A DNA stretch of 64,000 nucleotides from assembly GCA_023630215.1 (NCBI GenBank), contig JALPRQ010000001.1:558001-622000 (forward strand), written 5' to 3'. The position numbers and the translations under genes are program-made. Positions 9,717 to 18,670 of this stretch are shown piece after piece. How positions within the stretch are numbered: position 1 is the stretch's first letter; every line of letters begins with the position of its first letter. The notes below the pieces were generated by a model that was not told where the DNA came from, did not search any database, and saw nothing but the letters and a program-made list of their open reading frames with translations. This DNA is from Rhodobacteraceae bacterium NBU2976. GTDB taxonomy: Bacteria > Pseudomonadota > Alphaproteobacteria > Rhodobacterales > Rhodobacteraceae.

Positions 9717-10664
9717 ATGTCCCTGAAAATTGCGATCCAGATGGACCCAATCGGCGCGATCAACATCAATGCCGACAGCACATTTCGTATTGCCGAAGAA
9801 GCGCAGGCGCGCGGGCATTCGTTGTTTTATTATACGCCTGACAAGCTGGCCTTTCAGGAAGGGCGCGTAACGGCACGGGGCTGGCCGTTAACAGTGCGTC
9901 GCGAAGAGGGGAACCATTTCACGCTGGGCGCAGAGCAGGAAATTGATCTGGCGGATTGGGACGTGGTTTGGCTGCGCCAAGACCCGCCCTTTGACATGGG
10001 CTATATTACCACGACGCATATTTTGGACATGATCCACCCGGACACGCTGGTGGTGAATGATCCGTTCTGGGTGCGAAACTACCCCGAAAAGCTGTTGGTG
10101 CTGCAATTCCCGGACCTGACGCCGCCGACCACCATCGCGCGGGATATGGCGACGCTAAGGGCGTTCAAGAAAAAACATGGCGATATCATCCTGAAGCCGC
10201 TTTATGGAAACGGTGGCGCGGGCGTGTTCCGGCTGGACCCGAACGACCGGAATTTCGCCTCGCTCTATGAGCTGTTCACCGGGATCAACCGCGAGCCGCT
10301 GATCGCGCAGAAATTCCTGCCGGATGTTTCGGCAGGTGACAAACGGATCATTCTGGTCGATGGGGAACCGGTCGGCGCGATTAACCGTGTCCCCGCCGAG
10401 GGCGAAACCCGGTCCAACATGCATGTCGGCGGGCGGCCCGAAAAAATCGGCCTGACGGAACGCGAACGCGAGATATGTGCCGCCATCGGACCACTATTGC
10501 GCGAAAAGGGGCAAATTTTCGTCGGGATCGACGTGATCGGCGGTTGGTTAACTGAAATCAACGTGACCTCTCCCACCGGTATACAGGAGCTGGAGCGGTT
10601 TGACGGGATCAATGTTGCAGAGAAAATCTGGGAAGCGATCGAGGGACGTGTAGCGACGCGTTAG
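9717..10664 (+). CDS. gshB: Glutathione synthase
   Basis: This 315-residue ATP-grasp ligase joins gamma-glutamylcysteine and glycine to make glutathione in the cytoplasm. The N-terminal substrate domain starts [14 protein letters not shown]. The flexible loop over the active site appears as [12 protein letters not shown], and the metal-binding C-terminal part has [21 protein letters not shown], all typical of GshB. The ATG at 9717 follows a GGAGAA ribosome-binding site. The 3' end overlaps the convergent MFS gene by 4 bases. Confidence 0.96.
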   Translation: MSLKIAIQMDPIGAININADSTFRIAEEAQARGHSLFYYTPDKLAFQEGRVTARGWPLTVRREEGNHFTLGAEQEIDLADWDVVWLRQDPPFDMGYITTTHILDMIHPDTLVVNDPFWVRNYPEKLLVLQFPDLTPPTTIARDMATLRAFKKKHGDIILKPLYGNGGAGVFRLDPNDRNFASLYELFTGINREPLIAQKFLPDVSAGDKRIILVDGEPVGAINRVPAEGETRSNMHVGGRPEKIGLTEREREICAAIGPLLREKGQIFVGIDVIGGWLTEINVTSPTGIQELERFDGINVAEKIWEAIEGRVATR

Positions 10665-11836
10665 ATCGCCGTCATGCCGCGCCGTGTCGCCCACCAGACC
10701 CACGTCGCCACAAATAGCAATCCCACCCCCGCCCAACCATAGGCAGGTAATATCCCGGTCTGTGTGGCAAGCCAGCCGAACGCCAGCGCCAGCAGCAATG
10801 CGGTGATGTTCTGGAACACTTCCATAACCGAAGTGGTTGTTGCGCGCGCTCGTCCCTCGATCACTTGCTGAAATCGAGCATGGGCCAGGATGATCGGTGG
10901 GATCGCGATAATATAGGCGGCCTCTAGCACAATGACGAACCACGCGTTGGTGGCGAAGGCGGACAGGATGAACAGTCCCCCGGCCAGTCCGGGCAACAGC
11001 CACGCAATAGCGGGACGATGCGCCAACCGATGTGCAGTCACGCCGGCAATGGCATGGGCGATCATGCCCACAACCCCCGCCACGCCAAATAGCCATAGCG
11101 GTAGATTGACGGCGGTGTAATAAAGCTGATCGAATTCTTCCAACTCCTCGAACGCGATGAGGCCAATCGCGATATAAAGCGTCACGAACCGCAAATTGGG
11201 AAGCGTGCGAAATTCGATGAAAGCGATGCGGAAATTCTGCCAATAGGGTTCGGGCGTGTGCCCGCGTGCCCTTCGCGTGTCCTGCAACCATACCGCTGAT
11301 ATTGCCCCAGCGAGCAACGGCGGGATTGATAACCACAACGCGGCCCCCATACCGAAACGCGCGGCGACAAGGCCCCCGAACAACAATCCAGCCCCTACCC
11401 CCAACGATTTGGCGGCGGACATACGACCATAGTAACGGTCAAACTCGGGGGACAGGCCCGCCTCCTCGGCACGTTCAAATAGCAGCGCCTCCGCTGTGCC
11501 GGAATATAGGGCGCCCGCCATTGACCACATGGCAAAGCCGACGCCATACATCCATACGTTCCCGTCGGCAAAAGCCCAAGCGACGAAGGTGAAGACTTTT
11601 AGAAGCGGGGCGGCGATAAGCAGCCAGCGCCGGTCCAACCTGTCAGAAAGCGCGCCGGTGAACAGCTCTAACACAAGGGCAGAGGCTGACCAGAAGGCAA
11701 GCAAAGCGCCGATCTGTACATAGCTTAGCCCGTTCAGTTCGAACCACGCGGCATAGATCGCGTAAGCGAGCATAAAGTCAAAGAAAAACGCATAGGCGTA
11801 GAGCGCGCGTGTAAATGGCGTGAAGGCGACGGTCAT
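10661..11836 (-). CDS. Major facilitator superfamily transporter
   Basis: This 391-residue inner-membrane protein has about 12 hydrophobic segments. It carries the MFS loop 2-3 signature in the form [14 protein letters not shown], matching the G-x-L-x-D-R-x-G-R-R type motif. The length is typical for a drug or metabolite MFS carrier. The N-terminus [20 protein letters not shown] leads directly into the first segment. It converges on gshB and is divergent from leuB. The substrate cannot be inferred from sequence or neighbours. Confidence 0.85.
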   Translation of the reverse strand: MTVAFTPFTRALYAYAFFFDFMLAYAIYAAWFELNGLSYVQIGALLAFWSASALVLELFTGALSDRLDRRWLLIAAPLLKVFTFVAWAFADGNVWMYGVGFAMWSMAGALYSGTAEALLFERAEEAGLSPEFDRYYGRMSAAKSLGVGAGLLFGGLVAARFGMGAALWLSIPPLLAGAISAVWLQDTRRARGHTPEPYWQNFRIAFIEFRTLPNLRFVTLYIAIGLIAFEELEEFDQLYYTAVNLPLWLFGVAGVVGMIAHAIAGVTAHRLAHRPAIAWLLPGLAGGLFILSAFATNAWFVIVLEAAYIIAIPPIILAHARFQQVIEGRARATTTSVMEVFQNITALLLALAFGWLATQTGILPAYGWAGVGLLFVATWVWWATRRGMTAI

Positions 11837-11966
11837 GCCGCGAATTTACGCTTCGAGCGGAGTTGCCGTCCAATGAAACATTGTGCCCCACACAAAGCCG
11901 GTTCGCGCTTGACCTCGCAAGCGCCGCGATTTACCCAAGCGCCAACAATTTAAAGGAGCTTTCGCC

Positions 11967-13070
11967 ATGTCCAACCCTTCGCTCTTGATCCTTGCCGGTG
12001 ACGGTATCGGCCCCGAAGTCATGGAAGAGGTGAAAAAGATCATCACCTGGTATGGCGACAAGCGTGATCTGAAGTTTGACGTGTCAGAGGATCTGGTCGG
12101 TGGCTGCGCCTATGACAAGCATGGGACGCCGCTCCATGATGACACGATGACCAAGGCGCAGGAAGTTGATGCGGTGCTGCTGGGTGCCGTGGGTGGGCCA
12201 CAGTATGATAGCCTCGATTTTTCGGTAAAACCGGAACGTGGATTGCTGCGTCTGCGCAAGGAAATGGACCTGTTTGCCAACCTACGCCCCGCGCAATGCT
12301 TTGATGCGCTTGCCGATTTTTCGTCGCTGAAGAAAGACGTGGTTGCCGGTCTGGACATCATGATCGTGCGCGAGCTGACCTCGGGCATCTATTTCGGTGA
12401 ACCGCGCGGAATATTCGAAGAAGGCAACGAACGCGTCGGGATCAACACGCAGCGTTACACGGAAAGCGAAATCGACCGCGTCGCCCGCGCGGCGTTCGAA
12501 CTGGCGATGAAGCGGAACAAGAAGCTTTGTTCGATGGAAAAAGCCAACGTGATGGAAAGCGGTATCCTGTGGCGCGAGGTCGTGACCGAAGTGGGCAAGG
12601 ATTACCCCGAGGTGGCACTGTCCCACATGTATGCCGACGCGGGGGCGATGCAGCTTTGTCGCTGGCCCAAACAGTTCGACGTGATCGTCACGGACAACCT
12701 GTTTGGTGACCTGTTGTCTGATGCGGCGGCGATGCTGACCGGGTCGTTGGGGATGCTGCCGTCTGCCAGCCTTGGTGCGCCGATGGAAAATGGCCGCCCG
12801 AAGGCGCTGTATGAACCGGTTCACGGGTCCGCGCCTGACATCGCGGGTCAGGGCAAGGCGAACCCGATTGCCTGTATTCTTAGCTTTGCAATGGCGCTGC
12901 GCTACAGTTTTGATCTGGGCGCCGAGGCCGAGCGTCTGGAAGCTGCCATCGAAACCGTGCTGGCCGATGGCGCACGCACTGCGGACCTGTTGGGACCCGA
13001 AGGTGGCACACCGATTTCCACGTCGGAAATGGGTGATGCGATTGTCGCGGCGCTGGAGAAAAGCCTCTAG
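11967..13070 (+). CDS. leuB: 3-isopropylmalate dehydrogenase
   Basis: This 367-residue cytoplasmic enzyme oxidises and decarboxylates 3-isopropylmalate with NAD+ in leucine synthesis. The N-terminus [14 protein letters not shown], the substrate-binding segment [15 protein letters not shown], the [14 protein letters not shown] segment and the metal-site region [16 protein letters not shown] are all present. Late in the protein, [18 protein letters not shown] is the usual NAD-binding segment. An AAAGGAG ribosome-binding site precedes the ATG. No other leu genes are nearby. The gene is followed closely by tRNA-Pro. Confidence 0.98.
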   Translation: MSNPSLLILAGDGIGPEVMEEVKKIITWYGDKRDLKFDVSEDLVGGCAYDKHGTPLHDDTMTKAQEVDAVLLGAVGGPQYDSLDFSVKPERGLLRLRKEMDLFANLRPAQCFDALADFSSLKKDVVAGLDIMIVRELTSGIYFGEPRGIFEEGNERVGINTQRYTESEIDRVARAAFELAMKRNKKLCSMEKANVMESGILWREVVTEVGKDYPEVALSHMYADAGAMQLCRWPKQFDVIVTDNLFGDLLSDAAAMLTGSLGMLPSASLGAPMENGRPKALYEPVHGSAPDIAGQGKANPIACILSFAMALRYSFDLGAEAERLEAAIETVLADGARTADLLGPEGGTPISTSEMGDAIVAALEKSL

Positions 13071-13107
13071 ATTTCCTTTTGGTGACGGTATAGACAGCCG
13101 TCCGAGT

Positions 13108-13184
13108 CGGAGTGTAGCGCAGCCTGGTAGCGCACCTGCTTCGGGAGCAGGGGGTCGGAGGTTCGAATCCTCTCACTCCGACCA
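13108..13184 (+). tRNA. tRNA-Pro (CGG anticodon)
   Basis: This is a 77-base cloverleaf with CCA encoded. The acceptor stem is CGGAGTG pairing with CACTCCG, the anticodon stem is CCTGC/GCAGG around the loop TTCGGGA (anticodon CGG), and the T-loop is TTCGAAT. It reads CCG proline codons. Confidence 0.96.
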
Positions 13185-13191
13185 GTTTCCC

Positions 13192-13590
13192 CTAAAACCA
13201 CATATCGCGGACATGCTTGCCGTCGTCTGGCTGGTCCTCCCACGTTTCGAACCCGTCGAAATGGCGGATCGGTAGGTCGGCAACCGCGGCGGGATCATTG
13301 GCGAGACGAGCATTCACTGCGATGCGGGTGCGACCGTCCTTGTGCGGCTTGCAACCTCGCCAATAGGCGATGCAGCCGCAGTTCGGACAATGGTGGAATT
13401 CGATATCCCCGTCACCCCAAGTGTATATTGTGGTTTTTCCAGCGGTTTCGATCTCTTCGCTGACCCAACCATACATCCATAAGGTTCCATAGCGTCGACA
13501 AATCGTGCAGTTGCAGGCAGTGGCTGTGCCGGGATCGCCAGTATAAGTCCAGTGAACTGCGCCGCAATGGCAGGATCCGGAAATCGGCAT
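13192..13590 (-). CDS. GFA family (glutathione-dependent formaldehyde-activating-like) protein
   Basis: This 132-residue zinc-binding protein of the GFA/CENP-V fold has cysteine motifs SCHCGAV at the N-terminus, CNCTICRRYG about 20 residues later and CPNCGC further on, the usual ligands for two zinc ions. The family is named after a formaldehyde-glutathione enzyme, but most members have no proven activity. The ATG at 13590 is chosen because the Cys motif follows immediately and the preceding sequence (GGGAGAGCGTC) offers a ribosome-binding site. It ends 7 bases from tRNA-Pro and lies downstream of aglR on the same strand. Confidence 0.85.
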   Translation of the reverse strand: MPISGSCHCGAVHWTYTGDPGTATACNCTICRRYGTLWMYGWVSEEIETAGKTTIYTWGDGDIEFHHCPNCGCIAYWRGCKPHKDGRTRIAVNARLANDPAAVADLPIRHFDGFETWEDQPDDGKHVRDMWF

Positions 13591-13606
13591 GACGCTCTCC
13601 CTCTGC

Positions 13607-14626
13607 TTAGGCGGGAACTGGACCCGTCGAAGACCCAAGAGTCAATTCAGCTTCCCATAGTTCATGGCCAATCTGATCCGGATCGGCAATCATTTCAATC
13701 AGCATCTGCGCACAGCGTTTTCCGGCCTCGCGGATCGAAGATCGGGTGGAGGTGAAACGCGGAACGTCGCTGCCGACATGGAGATAAGATATCTGGTCGT
13801 CATAGGTCACAACAGATATGTCGCGACCAAGTTCCAGCTGCTGTTCGATCAAATACCGTTCGATCCCCATCGCGACGATGGTGGACGAGACCAAGAAAGC
13901 AGTTGGCGCGTCGGGTTGAGACAACATCTCACGCGCTTCGATATAGCCATATCGTTCCGTCATGTCCGAGGAGCGCATCAAGCGCGGGTCTGGGGTCACA
14001 TTCTTGGCGCGAAGGGCGGCTTCGTAACCGTCGCGCCGACGGATCGCGAAGCCCATACGTTCATCGCCGTTGAGCAGGGCAATGCGGCGATGCCCAAAAT
14101 CCAAAAGAAAATCCGTCGCCCGTTTGAATGCACCAAAATTATTGACATCCATCCAGCAATGCTCGGGATTGTCGTCTTCGGTCCGGCCATGAACAAGGAA
14201 CGGAAGGCCGATATCCTGCAACAACTTGATGCGTGGGTCATTCCGGCGCGGACCATGTACGATCACGCCGTCAACAATGCGCCGCGTTGCCATATCGCGA
14301 TAGGCTTTCTGCTCCTCGCGGTCCGAGACCACAGACAAGACCATATGATAGCCGTTCGCCGAATACACCTCGCCTGCGCCTGCGATAAAGTCGGTGAAAA
14401 TCGGATTGACGATCTCCTGATGCGACAAGGGCAGAATGTGCCCAATGGCATTGGCCTTCCCAGTAGCGAGATTCTGTGCCACAGTTGAGGGACGATAATT
14501 GTGTTCCCGTGCAGCTGCCTGTACCCGTGCCCGAGTTTTTTCGTTCACCTCCGGATAACCATTAATCGCGCGACTGACCGTAGTTTGGGACAGTCCAAGA
14601 TATTCGGAAAGTTCCTTTAGGTTCAT
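13607..14626 (-). CDS. aglR: LacI family regulator of the alpha-glucoside operon
   Basis: This 339-residue DNA-binding protein has an N-terminal LacI helix-turn-helix (LKELSEYLGLSQTTVSRAINGYPEVNEKT) and hinge, followed by a sugar-binding domain of the periplasmic-binding fold (AIGHILPLSHQEIVNPIF and the VSVVTYDD-type segment near the C-terminus). It is divergent from aglE, the position aglR takes in rhizobial agl clusters, so it most likely represses aglEFGAK in the absence of alpha-glucosides. A perfect LacI-type palindrome lies in the shared promoter region. The assignment to the agl system rests on position. Confidence 0.9.
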   Translation of the reverse strand: MNLKELSEYLGLSQTTVSRAINGYPEVNEKTRARVQAAAREHNYRPSTVAQNLATGKANAIGHILPLSHQEIVNPIFTDFIAGAGEVYSANGYHMVLSVVSDREEQKAYRDMATRRIVDGVIVHGPRRNDPRIKLLQDIGLPFLVHGRTEDDNPEHCWMDVNNFGAFKRATDFLLDFGHRRIALLNGDERMGFAIRRRDGYEAALRAKNVTPDPRLMRSSDMTERYGYIEAREMLSQPDAPTAFLVSSTIVAMGIERYLIEQQLELGRDISVVTYDDQISYLHVGSDVPRFTSTRSSIREAGKRCAQMLIEMIADPDQIGHELWEAELTLGSSTGPVPA

Positions 14627-14647
14627 CGTTTTACCTGACTTAAGGCT

Positions 14648-14662
14648 TCCAAAGCGGGTTTA
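14648..14662. promoter_or_regulatory. Possible LacI-type half operator near aglR
   Basis: The sequence CCAAAGCGGGTTT, 22-36 bases upstream of the aglR start, shares the half-site CCAAAGCG (complement CGCTTTGG) with the palindrome at 14761 but is not symmetric. It could serve autoregulation or DNA looping between two AglR dimers. Confidence 0.3.
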
Positions 14663-14758
14663 AAATTTACACGTTTGTTAGACGGCGAAATTTATTTCGT
14701 CAAAGAAATTTTTAAATATACTTGACTTTTTTGGTGCCCAGTCACAGGGTTGAAACTA

Positions 14759-14772
14759 TCAAAGCGCTTTGG
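14759..14772. promoter_or_regulatory. LacI-family operator upstream of aglE
   Basis: The perfect palindrome AAAGCGCTTT (14761-14770) has the central CG of LacI-family operators. It lies about 70 bases before the aglE start and 34 bases after a -35-like TTGACT at 14722. This places it over or just after the likely transcription start, where a bound repressor would block aglE. No convincing -10 box is visible. Confidence 0.65.
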
Positions 14773-14841
14773 AAAATCCGGTCGGCGCTGCGAATCGCAA
14801 AGATGTGTCGTCATGATGATGACTATTGGGAGGAGACCTTT

Positions 14842-16197
14842 ATGAAAAATACACTCACTTTGAGTGCTGCTACGCTTGCGCTTACTGCAAGCATGGCATC
14901 CGCCGAAGGACATATGATGTTTGCCCCGGGTGAAGGAGACTTCAACTGGGACAGCTATAATGCGTTTGCCGATTCTGTTGATCTGGGTGGCGAGCAGGTG
15001 ACCGTTTTCGGTCCATGGCTTGGCCCCGACCAAGAGCTGGTTGAAAGCGTATTGGTCTATTTCGCCGAAGCGGCAAATGCGGACGTGCGTTACACCGGGT
15101 CCGACAGTTTTGAACAGCAGATCGTGGTTGATGCCGAGGCTGGCTCTGCCCCGAATGTTGCGGTCTTCCCGCAGCCGGGTCTGGCGGCTGATCTGGCCGC
15201 ACGCGGCTTCCTGTCTCCGCTTGCGGATGGCACGGCGGATTGGATCCGTGACAATTATGCCGCTGGGCAGTCCTGGGTTGATCTGGGCACCTATGCGGAT
15301 GGCGACGGCAACGAAGACTTGTATGGTTTCTTCTATAAGGTCGATGTGAAATCACTGGTCTGGTATGTGCCGGAAAACTTCGAAGATGCAGGCTATGAAG
15401 TCCCGACCACCATGGAAGAGCTGAAAGCGCTGACTGAACAGATCGTCGCTGACGGTGGCACCCCATGGTGTATTGGTCTGGGGTCCGGTGGGGCTACTGG
15501 CTGGCCGGCAACCGACTGGGTTGAAGACCTGATGCTGCGCACGCAGGAGCCCGCCGTTTATGACGAGTGGGTCGCAAATTCCATGCCCTTCACCGATCCG
15601 CGCGTTCTGGAAGCCATCGACGAATTCGGCTGGTTTGCGCTGAACGATGATTTCGTGGCCGGTGGTGCCGGAGCAGTTGCGTCGACCGACTTCCGTGACA
15701 GTCCGAAAGGTATGTTTGCCTCGCCGCCGCAGTGCTACATGCACCGTCAGGCGTCCTTCATCCCATCCTTCTTCCCGGAAGGCACTGTTGTGGGTGAAGA
15801 TGCGGACTTCTTCTACTTCCCGGCATATGCGGAAAAAGACCTCGGCTCTCCGGTTCTGGGTGCGGGCACATTGTTCGCCATCACCGGTGACAGCGAAGGT
15901 GCTCAGGCGCTGATCGAGTTCCTGAAAACCCCGATCGCGCATGAGCTGTGGATGGCGCAGCAGGGCTTCTTGACGCCGCATAAAGGTGTGAATACGGACC
16001 TCTATTCGTCCGACACGCTGCGCGCGCTGGGTGACATTCTGTTGGGCGCAACCACCTTCCGTTTCGACGCATCCGACCTGATGCCCGGTGCGGTTGGTCA
16101 AGGGTCCTTCTGGACCGGTATGGTTGACTATGTCGGTGGGAAACCAGCGGCAGAAGTCGCGGCGGAAATCCAATCCTCCTGGGATGCTGCTAAGTAA
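14842..16197 (+). CDS. aglE: Alpha-glucoside ABC transporter, periplasmic binding protein
   Basis: This 451-residue family 1 extracellular solute-binding protein has a signal peptide MKNTLTLSAATLALTASMASA and then a mature protein with the D-x-x-D-W...F-x-x-P pattern of AglE. It delivers alpha-glucosides such as sucrose, maltose or trehalose to the AglFG membrane channel. The ATG at 14842 is chosen over upstream in-frame starts because of the GGGAGGAG ribosome-binding site and the signal peptide. The order E-F-G-A-K and the divergent LacI regulator match the Sinorhizobium agl operon. A stem-loop follows the stop codon. Confidence 0.93.
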   Translation: MKNTLTLSAATLALTASMASAEGHMMFAPGEGDFNWDSYNAFADSVDLGGEQVTVFGPWLGPDQELVESVLVYFAEAANADVRYTGSDSFEQQIVVDAEAGSAPNVAVFPQPGLAADLAARGFLSPLADGTADWIRDNYAAGQSWVDLGTYADGDGNEDLYGFFYKVDVKSLVWYVPENFEDAGYEVPTTMEELKALTEQIVADGGTPWCIGLGSGGATGWPATDWVEDLMLRTQEPAVYDEWVANSMPFTDPRVLEAIDEFGWFALNDDFVAGGAGAVASTDFRDSPKGMFASPPQCYMHRQASFIPSFFPEGTVVGEDADFFYFPAYAEKDLGSPVLGAGTLFAITGDSEGAQALIEFLKTPIAHELWMAQQGFLTPHKGVNTDLYSSDTLRALGDILLGATTFRFDASDLMPGAVGQGSFWTGMVDYVGGKPAAEVAAEIQSSWDAAK

Positions 16198-16211
16198 GCA
16201 CCCCTAAATCA

Positions 16212-16242
16212 CGGTGGTCCGGACACATTTCCCGGGCCACCG
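16212..16242 (+). promoter_or_regulatory. Stem-loop between aglE and aglF
   Basis: An 11-base-pair stem (CGGTGGTCCGG at 16212-16222 with CCGGGCCACCG at 16232-16242, one G-T pair) with a 9-base loop lies 15 bases after the aglE stop. The following CCTTTATTCG is not a proper U-tract, and the downstream genes are clearly in the same operon. It therefore most likely protects aglE mRNA from 3' decay or causes partial termination. Confidence 0.7.
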
Positions 16243-16286
16243 CCTTTATTCGTTAAAGTATAAGAAAACCGACTGGGGAGGACGGA

Positions 16287-17522
16287 ATGCATCCAGCATT
16301 GCAAGGATTGCTGACGATTGTCATTGGTGTGGGTGGCTGCGTCGGATATTTCTATTTTTCCAACCAGATACTGGACAAGGTGATTTTTCCCGCCCGTGGC
16401 GAAAATGCCGGTCGGAACATCAATCGCGCCAATATGGTTCGCCCTTGGTTATTCCTGCTGCCCGCGCTGATCGCGCTGGGGCTGTATCTGGCCTACCCGG
16501 TCTTTGAAACGTTGCGGCTGTCGTTGACGGATCGCGACGCGGACGGAGCGTTTGTGGGGCTGGCAAATTACCGCCAGATGCTGGACGAGCCGAAATTCTG
16601 GGAAGCGTTGCAGAACAACATGCTGTGGCTGATTGTGGTCCCGGCGGCCTCGACCGCGTTTGGGTTGCTGGCGGCTCAGCTGTCGGACCGGATCAAATGG
16701 GGCAATATCGCCAAATCCCTGATCTTCATGCCGATGGCGATTTCCTTTGTCGGCGCGGCGGTGATCTGGAAGCTGGTCTATGACACACGGCCCATCGAGC
16801 AGGATCAGATTGGCGTGCTGAACGCCGTCTGGCTGTTGTTTGACGAAGGGTCGATCTGGTCCACCATTTTCCTGACCATTCTGCCCATCCTGTTTCTGGC
16901 GGTGTTCGCCATCGTGGTGGCGCTGATCGGCTGGTTGTTCGTGAAACCTATGTTCCGCAGTGCGGAAAAGATTGGCGCGGCGACCATCCCCCTGCGCCTG
17001 CTTGTCGCGGCTGGTGGGGCGTGGCTGATCTGGGAAAGTGTGACCTCCATCATCGGGATTGCTGGGGCGGACCTGCCCTATGGCGAGCCGCAGACATGGC
17101 TGACGATCCCGTTCTGGAACAATTTCTTCCTGATGGTCGTGCTGGTCTGGATTCAGACCGGGTTTGCCATGGTGATCCTGTCTGCCGCACTACGCGGTAT
17201 CCCCGAAGAAACAATCGAGGCTGCGATTGTTGACGGCGCGAACCCGTTTCAGGTGTTTTTCAAGATCAAAGTGCCACAGATCATGGGCACAATCGTCGTG
17301 GTCTGGACGACCATTACCATCGTTGTGCTCAAGGTCTTTGACATCGTGTTCGCCATGACCAACGGCCAATGGGAGACGCAGGTGCTGGCAAACTACATGT
17401 ATGACAAACTGTTCCGTGCCAATGACTGGGGCGTTGGATCGGCCAGCGCGATGGTCATCATGCTGCTGGTGACGCCGATCCTTGTCTGGAACGTCTATAA
17501 CGCCCGTAAGGAGATGCGCTGA
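16287..17522 (+). CDS. aglF: Alpha-glucoside ABC transporter permease
   Basis: This 411-residue inner-membrane protein is the MalF-type half of the channel. It has an N-terminal membrane anchor, a further set of hydrophobic segments, and the EAA loop that contacts the ATPase, visible as IPEETIEAAIVDGANPFQ. It is longer than a minimal permease because of an additional membrane hairpin at about residues 190-260. The start follows a GGGGAGGACGG ribosome-binding site. The stop and the aglG start share one base (TGATG). Confidence 0.93.
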   Translation: MHPALQGLLTIVIGVGGCVGYFYFSNQILDKVIFPARGENAGRNINRANMVRPWLFLLPALIALGLYLAYPVFETLRLSLTDRDADGAFVGLANYRQMLDEPKFWEALQNNMLWLIVVPAASTAFGLLAAQLSDRIKWGNIAKSLIFMPMAISFVGAAVIWKLVYDTRPIEQDQIGVLNAVWLLFDEGSIWSTIFLTILPILFLAVFAIVVALIGWLFVKPMFRSAEKIGAATIPLRLLVAAGGAWLIWESVTSIIGIAGADLPYGEPQTWLTIPFWNNFFLMVVLVWIQTGFAMVILSAALRGIPEETIEAAIVDGANPFQVFFKIKVPQIMGTIVVVWTTITIVVLKVFDIVFAMTNGQWETQVLANYMYDKLFRANDWGVGSASAMVIMLLVTPILVWNVYNARKEMR

Positions 17523-18670
17523 TGGATAATATCGCTGGAAGCAAATCGAGCCTCAGCTGGGCGGTCCATATCTCGCTGGCATTGCTGGTGGCGCTGTGGC
17601 TGTTCCCAACCGTGGGTCTGCTGGTGTCATCCTTTCGGACGTCTGACCAGATCGCAACAAGCGGCTGGTGGGCGTCGATGTTTGCACAGGAACAGAACCT
17701 GACGCTGCGCACGTCCGACCCGGATGACACGCGGGTGGAGAGAGATGGGATGTTTGTTGTCGAAGGACAACTGTTCGAGGGTGACGTGCCGGATATTTCC
17801 GTCTGGGGCGTGAACTCGCGTGAGATTGACGCTTATTTTCCGGGGGACACCGCTGATCTGGGCGATGGGGAGACCTTTACCCTGAACGCGGACGGCACCT
17901 ATATCTGGACGGGGAACGAGGATCAGATTTCCGGGCGCGGTCAGCGAGCATTTGTAACGGCGGAAACACCGCCCGAATTTACGACACAAAACTACCAGAA
18001 CGTGCTATTTGACCCATCAAACCGCGAGGGCATGGCGAAGGCCTTTTTCAACACGCTGACGGTAACCATCCCGGCAACAATCATCCCCATTCTGGTGGCG
18101 GCGTTTGCAGCCTATGCGCTGGCATGGATGGACTTCCCGGGCCGGGCGCTGCTGATCGCGGCGGTTGTTGGCCTGTTGGTCGTGCCGTTGCAATTGGCGC
18201 TGATCCCGTTGCTGAAATTTCATAACGAGATCGGGATCGGGAAGGGCTACATAGGTGTCTGGATGGCCCATACGGGGTTCGGGTTGCCCTTGGCAATTTA
18301 TCTGCTCCGCAACTATATGGTTGGCCTGCCGCGTGACATTATCGAAAATGCCAAGGTGGACGGCGCAACCGATTTCCAGATTTTTGTGAAAATCATCTTG
18401 CCGCTGTCCTTCCCGGCACTGGCGAGCTTTGCCATCTTCCAGTTCCTGTGGACATGGAATGACCTGTTGGTGGCGCTGGTGTTCCTGATCGACTCGTCCG
18501 GGGAAACCACCGTGATGACGAAACAAATCGTCGAGTTGCTGGGCACGCGCGGCGGCAATTGGGAAATCCTTGCGACCTCGGCGTTCGTCAGTATCGCTGT
18601 GCCGCTGATGGTGTTCTTCCTGATGCAGAAATATCTGGTACGCGGGCTGCTGGCAGGATCCGTTAAATGA
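17522..18670 (+). CDS. aglG: Alpha-glucoside ABC transporter permease
   Basis: This 382-residue MalG-type permease is the partner of AglF. After the first membrane segment there is a large polar, presumably periplasmic, insert of roughly 100 residues with a run of Asp/Glu-rich short strands. The remaining segments contain the EAA loop LPRDIIENAKVDGATDFQ. The large periplasmic loop is usual in AglG. It overlaps aglF by 1 base and aglA by 4 bases, so translation is coupled along the operon. Confidence 0.93.
   Translation: MDNIAGSKSSLSWAVHISLALLVALWLFPTVGLLVSSFRTSDQIATSGWWASMFAQEQNLTLRTSDPDDTRVERDGMFVVEGQLFEGDVPDISVWGVNSREIDAYFPGDTADLGDGETFTLNADGTYIWTGNEDQISGRGQRAFVTAETPPEFTTQNYQNVLFDPSNREGMAKAFFNTLTVTIPATIIPILVAAFAAYALAWMDFPGRALLIAAVVGLLVVPLQLALIPLLKFHNEIGIGKGYIGVWMAHTGFGLPLAIYLLRNYMVGLPRDIIENAKVDGATDFQIFVKIILPLSFPALASFAIFQFLWTWNDLLVALVFLIDSSGETTVMTKQIVELLGTRGGNWEILATSAFVSIAVPLMVFFLMQKYLVRGLLAGSVK

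Noticed and set aside
13664-14488. 274-codon frame antisense to aglR
   Set aside because: The LacI regulator on the other strand explains the sequence; the antisense product has no family pattern or ribosome-binding site.
15352-16173. 273-codon frame antisense to aglE
   Set aside because: It is a shadow of the binding-protein gene, with no domain and no plausible start context.
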